This document shows, in pieces, positions 1-5,676 of a DNA stretch of 10,826 nucleotides. Origin of the DNA: Legionellales bacterium UBA5158 (GTDB taxonomy: Bacteria; Pseudomonadota; Gammaproteobacteria; DSM-16500); assembly GCA_002413665.1 (NCBI GenBank), contig DHXK01000095.1, positions 1 through 10,826 on the forward strand, given 5' to 3'. The notes under the pieces were generated by a model that had not been told where the DNA came from, searched no databases, and saw only the letters and a list, made by a program, of their open reading frames with translations. The translations under genes were made by a program, and so were the position numbers. The first letter of the stretch is position 1. Each line of letters opens with the position of its first letter.

Positions 1-277
1 CACTTTAGCTGACACGCCCTTAAGAATCTATATTTTTTTCTACTGCCTCTTGGGAAAGCTTAAGAATCTCTACAAGGCGTCACTTTTGATATTGACATGA
101 AATCCCCTCCTTTGAAAAAGGAGGGTTAGGGAGGATTTATATAAAATAATTTCTTAGCTAGCCCACATACGTTACTTGAACCATTCCCAATTAAGAGAAA
201 TGGACATCCATTGAAATTCGAATCGCGCAAAATTCGTGAGAATGACTAATGACATTTAGAATATGGTTTTAATTCTA
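1..277. other. non-coding stretch at left edge
   Basis: No convincing gene is seen. The stretch holds an 11-bp direct repeat (CTTAAGAATCT at 19-29 and 59-69, 40 bp apart) and the REP-like hairpin at 100-138. It lies downstream of the leftward P-loop gene, so any terminator for that block would be expected here, but no hairpin followed by a T-run on the minus strand was found. Confidence 0.5.
100..138. repeat. REP-like/MITE-like palindromic hairpin
   Basis: An outer stem AAATCC (100-105) pairs with GGATTT (133-138). Inside it CCTCCTTT (106-113) pairs perfectly with AAAGGAGG (117-124) around a GAA loop, and 125-132 bulges on one side. C/G-rich palindromes of this look, flanked by AAATCC/GGATTT, occur as dispersed intergenic repeats in many proteobacteria; that likeness is from memory. 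Only one copy is present here, so repetitiveness is inferred. Confidence 0.5.
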
Positions 278-889
278 TTACATCATCCTGCATTGACCAG
301 CCGTGTCTGATTTTGGATCTGTTATTTCATTTTTCTCAATTACCACATAATCATTTTCTTTTTGTATTTTTTTAATTTTTGCGAATAATGTTTGTTGAAA
401 ATTAGCATATGATAATGTTGCGGGAATTAATTGTGTCTCTTTGGAAGTCACCGTTAACGGTGGAGATAAGTTATCAATAATATCCAGGAGAGTTGATTTA
501 TCCATTGTGTGTGGACGAGGCATATAAAGATATCCATTTAATCCGATGCTTGCTCTATGTGTAGCGATTGGAGGTGTTCCAAACAGTTTATTGACTGTAC
601 TTAGTATCCTTGCTCGTGATCTTAGTGCTGACGCATCTATTCCGTCATCCCATAGCGAGGAATGTTCAGGTTTAAAAGTACGATAGTTTATAGTCTCTGG
701 CTTCTGCGCGGCACCATATGGCCATTCTCGAATTCTATTCGCAAACAATCCTGGGCCAAGCAATATAGAGTCAGCGTTATCTTCGGATTCGCTAATGGGT
801 GTATTTACGTATTCATAACGAGCTAGCTTTTCTAAAAGTGTCGTTTTGCCCGCGTCTACACAGGTTATCGTTATACGTGGAAGTGCCAT
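278..889 (-). CDS. orphan small protein with translation-GTPase-like P-loop
   Basis: This 203-residue protein is not recognised. Residues 9-17 read TCVDAGKTT, then LLEKL. This is very close to the P-loop of translation GTPases such as TetM and RF3 (AHVDAGKTT, SHPDAGKTT), where the first P-loop position also need not be glycine. A nucleotide-binding strand-loop-helix at the N-terminus is therefore likely, but no DxxG and no NKxD motif follows, so a complete G domain is not supported. The last four residues are CRMM, formally a CaaX-type ending, though Arg at the second position is unfavourable. The ATG at 889 has an AAGGA site about 6 nt upstream. The start overlaps the end of the truncated M28 gene by 19 nt, which suggests coupling or a recombination junction. 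The middle (residues 40-150) has no motif I can name. Confidence 0.6.
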   Translation of the reverse strand: MALPRITITCVDAGKTTLLEKLARYEYVNTPISESEDNADSILLGPGLFANRIREWPYGAAQKPETINYRTFKPEHSSLWDDGIDASALRSRARILSTVNKLFGTPPIATHRASIGLNGYLYMPRPHTMDKSTLLDIIDNLSPPLTVTSKETQLIPATLSYANFQQTLFAKIKKIQKENDYVVIEKNEITDPKSDTAGQCRMM

Positions 890-1467
890 TGATAATCCTT
901 TTTTGAATAATTAATTTTCTCGGCAGTATCAGTGATGTGATGATAATCTGGATGAAATCCTGTGAACCACCAAAAAGCAGGTACGTGTTTTAAAACAAAA
1001 GGAAATTGATCGCTACGGAAAAAAACATTCAGTGCTGCTTCTTCATCGAATCGATCATCTAATGTTAAGCCAACATATTTATCAGCTAACATGACTGTAT
1101 TTTTATAGTCAGGACTATAATGTCCACCAATTAAATTCAAACGATTTGAGGTGCTAGCTGGTTGAATGATAGGTACAGCTTGCAAGTAACTATTACCTAC
1201 TGCCGGTGTTAATCCAGCTCGTTTGAATTGTTGTTCAATCCACGAAATAGTCTTGGTATCACCTTTCGTTAAAGATAATCTTCCTTTGAGCTTATCAGAG
1301 GATAGAAATGTGACTTCATTTTTCAATGTGGATTTATTAATGCTGTTCCATCCTGTTAATAAATCATTTGGAATGAGTGCGGGGTCTGCATGGATAGAAG
1401 TGCAAGATAAAAAAGCAGAACAAAATAATCCGTAAAAAACTGTTGTTTTTTTAATTTTATGAATCAT
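871..1467 (-). pseudogene. M28-family aminopeptidase remnant, core deleted
   Basis: The product is 198 residues, whereas exported M28 metallo-aminopeptidases with a PA domain usually exceed 500. Residues 1-28 form a signal peptide (possible cleavage after IHA). Residues 48-102 match the family N-terminal segment. The sequence then jumps near residues 102-107 straight into the family C-terminal part: an HYSPDYK segment at 116-122, FFRSDQFPF at 149-157, and FWWFTGFHPDYHH at 165-177. The PA insert and the central metal ligands (the HxD, EE and Asp motifs) are missing; only the late His/Asp region survives. The C-terminus also stops early, just after EKINY, where the next gene begins. Start ATG 1467 has an AAAGG site about 9 nt upstream. 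The reading frame stays open across the deletion, so a short product may be made, but peptidase activity is not expected. Confidence 0.75.
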
Positions 1468-1532
1468 TATGAGTTACCTTTTAGTGCTAAAATTTTAAGT
1501 ATAGGTTTTGTCGTCCCTGCAACTTTATTTTA

Positions 1533-2459
1533 TTATTTTAAGATAGTGAATAAAGGAAAGTGATCAGAGCCGTTTATCTCAAGATTTGCAATAATACGTT
1601 TGTTTTCATCGTGTGGAAATATTTCCCAAAGACCAGAATTTATGACATGCCCATCTATGGGTAGAGTATTCCTCACAACAATATGATCTGTAATGCCAGC
1701 ATTACTATCACCACCCTCATTAAAAGGACTGCTCCAGACTTCTCTATGTAAATAGTTGAGAGTGTCGACAAAATGATTTTTTACTAAAGTTGTTTTGATT
1801 TTTTTGTCATGAGTGCCCACATTAAAATCCCCAATAATAATGTCGCGAGATGAATGTTTTGGAGTCATCATTTTTATAAGAGCTTCTAATTCAAGATTGC
1901 GATTATAGTTGTACTCGCTGTCAAGATGTATAGATGCCGCTCTAATCGTTTTACCTGTACTCAGTTGTAAGCCTTCAAAATAAGCGCTGTGATTACCGTC
2001 TTGAGTGAGCGGCAAATCGCGAAAGTGAACATTGCTAAATTTTTTCTTTTTTATAAATAGTGCGACTCCATTAGGTTCCCAAGTCAGCCCTGGAGTAGTC
2101 CATCCTGACCAATAGTGTGGGTCATGGTAGACTTGAAAAGCTTGAAAATTATGTTTAAGGGCTTGTTTAAAATATTTGAATTCTGACTGAGATGTTTCTT
2201 GTAGTGCAATAATATCCGCTTTCTCGCTTACACTATTTAAAAAATTAATTATCAATTTTCTTCTATGTGTTCTCTCTAAATAAGGTGTGATAGCGGGCGA
2301 ATAGTAACTAGGGCTAGCCCAGCTGGGTGCTAGAACATTAAAGCTAACAATGTATAGTGCATTATTTGCGGTGCTTGCTTGTACTATGGTAGAAGTTGTC
2401 ACTATAAAAAATATGCTAACTAAAAAATATGAAATTAACTTTTTATATAAAACACTCAT
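1533..2459 (-). CDS. secreted endonuclease/exonuclease/phosphatase-fold hydrolase
   Basis: This 308-residue protein of the EEP superfamily (DNase I, sphingomyelinase, inositol-phosphatase and nocturnin-like enzymes) has all family motifs. Counted from the ATG at 2459 they are: SFNVLAP 39-45 (Asn), ALQETS 85-90 (metal-binding Glu), SIHLDS 176-181 (His), IGDFN 209-213 (Asp/Asn), TDHI 257-260 and GSDHFPLF 297-304 (catalytic Asp-His). The N-terminus is a signal peptide, with Lys residues, a hydrophobic run and likely cleavage after VQA near residue 28, so it acts outside the cytoplasm. The frame stays open to a TTG at 2489, but the ATG at 2459 has AAGG 6 nt upstream and gives a normal signal peptide, so it is preferred. 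The substrate (phospholipid, nucleic acid or phosphoester) cannot be told from the motifs. A catalytically intact secreted EEP enzyme could act on host material. Confidence 0.85.
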   Translation of the reverse strand: MSVLYKKLISYFLVSIFFIVTTSTIVQASTANNALYIVSFNVLAPSWASPSYYSPAITPYLERTHRRKLIINFLNSVSEKADIIALQETSQSEFKYFKQALKHNFQAFQVYHDPHYWSGWTTPGLTWEPNGVALFIKKKKFSNVHFRDLPLTQDGNHSAYFEGLQLSTGKTIRAASIHLDSEYNYNRNLELEALIKMMTPKHSSRDIIIGDFNVGTHDKKIKTTLVKNHFVDTLNYLHREVWSSPFNEGGDSNAGITDHIVVRNTLPIDGHVINSGLWEIFPHDENKRIIANLEINGSDHFPLFTILK

Positions 2460-2551
2460 TCCAGACCTTCTCATATAATTTTTTTTCAAAAAACTTTACT
2501 GCGTACGTTTGTGGTGTGGATTGTGTTTGTTTTATCAAGAGAATGCAAATA

Positions 2552-2579
2552 AATATGATTTTTCATTTTAGCTTGTCAA
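2552..2579 (-). promoter_or_regulatory. possible promoter for the EEP-fold gene
   Basis: On the minus strand a perfect TTGACA (2574-2579) lies inside the last codons of the methyltransferase gene. It is followed after 16 bp by CATATT (2552-2557), a 4/6 match to the -10 consensus. It would allow separate expression of the secreted hydrolase. The -10 is weak. Confidence 0.3.
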
Positions 2580-3189
2580 CTAAAATTACGTCAGTTCCGC
2601 GGATTTGGGTTACTTTTTTGATAGATACATTTTCTTTATGCAGTAGTTGCTGAACGTTTGCAAATAAATCATGTCCATGTAGTTGTAAGGGTCGCTGTAA
2701 AAAATAAGCTTGCCCACCAGGGGCTAGCGAATTAACGATGGCTAAAATAAAATTTTCGAAAGTGCTATCTAAATAAAATCGGCAGCGACTTTTAAAAGAG
2801 GACGGTGATAGTATTCCTTGGCCTGATTGAAAGTAGGGTGGGTTGCTGACGATTAAGTCAAATTTATTTTCCCATTCTTTTTTTAGCAATTCATCGTAAT
2901 TTAAAAGATGCCAATGTAATTGCAATTCAGGTCTATTGACTATCGCAATATTTTTTTGAAAGTAGGGCGTATATATATCTTGAACTTCAATGAAATGGAT
3001 TTTCCTAATATCGCGTAGATGCCATGAAAGCTCTATGCCTATAACTCCACAGCCTGCACAAAGATCTAATATACGCATAGATTTTAAATCTGTACGTGTT
3101 TGTAAGTTCTTTGCGACTAACTCCGCAAATTGAATTGAGTCTAAGCTAAAATGATAGTCATCCGGCTGTGCGTAATGGTAAGTAAACAT
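2563..3189 (-). CDS. TrmN6-like N6-adenine methyltransferase
   Basis: This 208-residue protein is a class I SAM-dependent methyltransferase. Motif I (SAM binding) is LDLCAGCGVIGI at 41-52, the acidic residue of motif II is Glu68 (FIEVQ), and motif IV is NPPYF at 116-120, the signature of enzymes that methylate the exocyclic amine of adenine (or Gln/Asn amide). The N-terminal YxFSLDS-like lead and overall layout fit the TrmN6/YfiC group (COG4123), which makes m6A37 in tRNA1(Val). E. coli TrmN6 is about 245 residues, so this is a short version. It acts in the cytoplasm and is unlikely to be linked functionally to the secreted hydrolase downstream. No strong Shine-Dalgarno precedes ATG 3189. HemK/PrmC-type or rRNA methylases share NPPY, so tRNA specificity is inferred. 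Confidence 0.7.
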   Translation of the reverse strand: MFTYHYAQPDDYHFSLDSIQFAELVAKNLQTRTDLKSMRILDLCAGCGVIGIELSWHLRDIRKIHFIEVQDIYTPYFQKNIAIVNRPELQLHWHLLNYDELLKKEWENKFDLIVSNPPYFQSGQGILSPSSFKSRCRFYLDSTFENFILAIVNSLAPGGQAYFLQRPLQLHGHDLFANVQQLLHKENVSIKKVTQIRGTDVILVDKLK

Positions 3190-3261
3190 TCGTATAGGCT
3201 CAAATGATAGTGATGAATTTCTAAAATATTTTTTGTCTTAGTCGTTCAAAAAATTTTTTAC

Positions 3262-3291
3262 ATTATACGCATAATAATGAAATGTTTTCAT
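3262..3291 (-). promoter_or_regulatory. promoter candidate for the methyltransferase
   Basis: The minus strand reads TATAAT at 3262-3267, a perfect -10, with ATGAAA (3286-3291), a 4/6 match to the -35, 18 bp upstream. The distance to the ATG at 3189 (about 65 bp of leader) is reasonable. Confidence 0.4.
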
Positions 3292-3508
3292 CTGTTGAAA
3301 TTAGAAAACAATTCCTGCCTCGCCATAATAGTGATGTTAATAAAGGTTGTTATCTTAGAATCAAGAGATGAAACAATGTTTTTTCTATTCTTGCCTGTGC
3401 GAAATCACATTCATAAGCGACAACTAATCAGACCTTAGTTCATTTTTTTTTAAATAACGTATAAAGTTCAGCGACATCAATTGGATAATAATTTTTATGC
3501 CTTCAGTG

Positions 3509-3559
3509 ATTGGCATTTCAGCAACAATGTCGATCTTTAATAAGATCAAAAATGCCAAT
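3509..3559. repeat. nested inverted repeat upstream of the small ORF
   Basis: ATTGGCATTT (3509-3518) and AAATGCCAAT (3550-3559) are a perfect 10-bp inverted repeat. Between them GATCTT (3532-3537) and AAGATC (3542-3547) form a second 6-bp stem around TAAT. The right outer arm abuts the expected -35 region of the promoter candidate at 3584-3589, which fits an operator or DNA-level structure better than a transcript terminator, since no T-run follows. Confidence 0.55.
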
Positions 3560-3583
3560 ATAGATTTTAATTTAGCCATAGGG

Positions 3584-3589
3584 TATACT
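3584..3589 (+). promoter_or_regulatory. -10 element candidate for the coupled gene pair
   Basis: TATACT lies 34 bp upstream of the ATG at 3624. The -35 position 17 bp further up reads TAGATT, only a 3/6 match, so the promoter may need an activator or be weak. The nested inverted repeat ends next to it. Confidence 0.35.
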
Positions 3590-3623
3590 TTTGTACTAAT
3601 TTAGGCTAAAGGTGGGTCACGGC

Positions 3624-3725
3624 ATGCAAAATCGTATTGTTACTATTAGAGATTTTTTTAAAACAGCCAAAGAAGACGTAGCTAATGGTTTAACAATTTC
3701 TCTATATAACGCAAGGCAGTCCTAA
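3624..3725 (+). CDS. 33-residue small ORF coupled to membrane protein
   Basis: The ATG at 3624 is preceded by AAAGGTGGG at 8 nt spacing, one of the better ribosome-binding sites in the window. The product begins MQNRIVTIRDFFKTAKEDVA and ends NARQS; it is soluble, charged and has no membrane segment. Its stop overlaps the next start as TAATG (3723-3727), and its last codons carry the AAGG site (3713-3716) of the membrane gene, so translation is probably coupled. It could be a small accessory protein, a translational leader controlling the membrane protein, or an N-terminal piece split off by a frameshift. An in-frame stop at 3597-3599 rules out a longer upstream version. I know no homologue. 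Confidence 0.55.
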   Translation: MQNRIVTIRDFFKTAKEDVANGLTISLYNARQS

Positions 3726-5260
3726 TGCTGACTCATGCACGGACGGAAGTTGTGGCCGAACACCAATCTGAATTGAATTTTGTCTCTGAATTATTACCCA
3801 AACCCCATCTTACTCGTACCCAGCAGTTCGTAGGCTTAGTTGGTCTAGCTATGGGTACCGCAGTTGTCTATGCTGAATTTACACTAGGTGTAGGTTTCGG
3901 CGATAAGGTTGCAGATAATACAAAAGCAAATTCAGATGCAAGGCAACTTCTAAAATACTTTTTTGCGTTAGGTTCTATGATTCCCGCTGCGGCATTGATA
4001 GGTGTACCCACTCAAGATAAATTGATTTCTCTAGCTGAAAGTCATTCTGTTAAAAAATTAGCTCGAAAAAATAAACATCCTTATATTAAAAAAGGTGTAA
4101 TAATCTGCGGCCATTTAGCTGTCTGTCTGACCGGCGCACCTTTTGTTTATATTTTAGTTGAAGAATTTCCTGATAATTTACCTATACAAATTTTTTGGAC
4201 GGTCATAACTCTTGTCACATCTTATTTGTGTGTTTCAGAATCAGTTTTATTTGATATAGAAATGCTATTCAATACTTATGCAGAGGAAATTGATGAAATT
4301 AAACGCCTGCAAAGTAATTTGTTATCTAAATTAGAAAATATTTTAGAAGTTGTTTATAGGACGAATGATGATGAAATTTTAAAACTTTTTTCTCTTATTT
4401 CAAATAATACACCAGAAGATTTTTTACAAGAACTCAAAAAATTAAGCGAAATCAATGCAGTAAATCCTGCTAATTTTCAACCCGGAGTAGGTAAAAAAGT
4501 ATTAGATCGTTTAGCTTTTGCTACGGGTATAGCTGCGACTTATGCATTGTATGCGTTAACGGAAACCGCATCTGAATGGGTATGCAATGCGATTGGCATT
4601 GAGAATGAGTATGATAAAAAAGGTATATCACATACCATAGCGTTTATTTCGACTATACCTAATACTTTGTTTTTAGCAGATTTTACGAAAAAAAAATGTG
4701 ATGATTTTTATTATAGTTATTATGACAAAAATTTTAGAATTAATTCAGAGACGAGTAGAGCACGATTTCGAAAATTTTTGAATTGGAGTTCGTTAGTGAT
4801 TGGTTGTTTAGCGGCTGTCGGTACTACTTATCTAGCGATAGATAATGCCACAAAACCGGGTTTAAATGCATTCATTCCCTTTTCATTTTTGGGTAGTGCG
4901 CTTGCTCAATCTAAAACTATGGACATGTTATTGCAGCGCGGTGTTAATTATTATGACTTTAAATTTTATCCAGATTCAGCATTTACCCAAAGAGATCTGA
5001 TTATTAAAGTGTTATCTACTTTGAAAGATGAAATTTTATATAAATTAGATTTAAAAGATTTAACAGCGTTGGATCAATTTTTCTCGCGAGATATAGAAAT
5101 TCCTGTAGTAAATAATAAATTATTGGGTACAAGCCAATTGTTGGCTCAACAAGGGATTTTTAAAATAGCTGAAGCTAAAAATGATATGTCTTCTGTGGAG
5201 CAGGAAGCATCAACACCTTCCCGGGTCATATGGCATTCGGCAAGTCCTAGTAAATCTTAG
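3725..5260 (+). CDS. multi-pass membrane protein of unknown function
   Basis: This 511-residue protein is not recognised. Hydrophobic segments likely to span the membrane are near residues 34-56, 75-94, 123-146, 152-175, 262-281, 301-320, 352-372 and 380-396. They fall into two groups of four, separated by a charged helical region (177-250) rich in Glu, Lys and Leu and probably cytoplasmic. The two halves share a rough pattern (TM2 ALGSMIPAAALIG against TM6 AFISTIPNTLFLA; small-residue TM1 and TM5), which hints at an old internal duplication. The C-terminal tail (398-511) is soluble, with a Ser-rich end. There is no signal peptide, ATPase or transporter motif. The ATG has AAGG 8 nt upstream and overlaps the small ORF. 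A secreted effector inserted in host membranes is one possibility for this kind of organism, but nothing specific proves it. Confidence 0.8.
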   Translation: MLTHARTEVVAEHQSELNFVSELLPKPHLTRTQQFVGLVGLAMGTAVVYAEFTLGVGFGDKVADNTKANSDARQLLKYFFALGSMIPAAALIGVPTQDKLISLAESHSVKKLARKNKHPYIKKGVIICGHLAVCLTGAPFVYILVEEFPDNLPIQIFWTVITLVTSYLCVSESVLFDIEMLFNTYAEEIDEIKRLQSNLLSKLENILEVVYRTNDDEILKLFSLISNNTPEDFLQELKKLSEINAVNPANFQPGVGKKVLDRLAFATGIAATYALYALTETASEWVCNAIGIENEYDKKGISHTIAFISTIPNTLFLADFTKKKCDDFYYSYYDKNFRINSETSRARFRKFLNWSSLVIGCLAAVGTTYLAIDNATKPGLNAFIPFSFLGSALAQSKTMDMLLQRGVNYYDFKFYPDSAFTQRDLIIKVLSTLKDEILYKLDLKDLTALDQFFSRDIEIPVVNNKLLGTSQLLAQQGIFKIAEAKNDMSSVEQEASTPSRVIWHSASPSKS

Positions 5261-5292
5261 AATGGGTGTTTTTTAGTTTTTGCAACGGTGCT

Positions 5293-5329
5293 TCATAGAT
5301 GATAGCATTCTTAATTCTATCATCTATGA
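5293..5329. terminator. 13-bp stem-loop after the membrane protein gene
   Basis: TCATAGATGATAG (5293-5305) and CTATCATCTATGA (5317-5329) are exact inverted complements around an 11-nt loop, starting 33 bp after the stop codon. The position suits a terminator or mRNA 3'-end stabiliser for the membrane gene. The sequence after it (GAAGATAAAAATG) lacks a T-run, so it is not a canonical intrinsic terminator. Confidence 0.45.
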
Positions 5330-5339
5330 GAAGATAAAA

Positions 5340-5615
5340 ATGTTTTCGAGCTCCAGTTTAAGCACTGCGAAACCCAGTGCTCCCAAAGCATTTTTTGCTA
5401 ATAAGCCAAGCAACCCATCGCCTCTTTCTATTGTAAAATTATTAGTTCTTGACTATTGAAAATTTCAGTATCAAAACTTATCACCATTATCCTTGGAATA
5501 ATATTTATGCTTGCTTAAATTCATCGATTGCTCCGGCTCAAGAAAGCCAAAAGAGCTTTTCAATATGAGCAAACACACTTTGCAACATAGATATGAGATC
5601 AGACTTGCAGTGTAG
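5340..5615 (+). pseudogene. possible decayed ORF, GTPase-like flavour
   Basis: One frame runs from ATG 5340 to TAG 5615, broken by TGA (5457-5459) and TAA (5499-5501). The first 39 codons give a Ser/Pro-rich start, then IVKLLVLDY, which resembles the first strand of Ras/Rab-like GTPases (KLLVLGD). Later in the same frame come FIDCSGS, similar to a DxxG region, and NMSKHTLQHRYEIRLAV. The spacing between the two is about 20 residues too short, and the P-loop is absent, as if a segment had been lost. A weak AGAAG precedes the ATG. The first part alone could be a 39-residue gene. The GTPase reading is a guess from short matches and may be chance. Confidence 0.2.
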
Positions 5616-5676
5616 TTACTATAAAATTAGGTTATAAAAAATTATTAAAAACGCACACTGCTTTATTTTCTACAAT

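Larger units (their letters stand above)
3190..3623. other. divergent intergenic region
   Basis: About 430 bp separate the leftward methyltransferase from the rightward small ORF. It contains a leftward promoter candidate (3262-3291), a weak AT-rich hairpin with a T-run (3422-3451), a nested inverted repeat (3509-3559) and a rightward -10 candidate (3584-3589). No additional gene is convincing in it. Confidence 0.5.
5261..5676. other. convergent intergenic region
   Basis: About 415 bp lie between two convergent genes. The region holds a perfect 13-bp inverted repeat (5293-5329) and a degraded-looking reading frame (5340-5615). No standard Rho-independent terminator was seen for either neighbour. 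Confidence 0.5.

Noticed and set aside
19..69. Two CTTAAGAATCT copies as the start of a CRISPR or attachment site
   Set aside because: Only two 11-bp copies with unrelated flanks; no integrase or cas gene in the window.
217..223. TTCGAAT, like the T-loop of a tRNA
   Set aside because: The flanking five-base arms do not pair and no acceptor, D or anticodon arm surrounds it.
887..1467. Lipoprotein signal (FLSC) in the peptidase remnant
   Set aside because: Phe at the -3 position is a poor lipobox; a Sec signal with cleavage after IHA fits better.
3422..3451. AACTAA/TTAGTT stem followed by a nine-T run, terminator-like on the plus strand
   Set aside because: The stem has one G-C pair and a 7-nt loop, and no plus-strand gene or convincing small-RNA promoter lies upstream.
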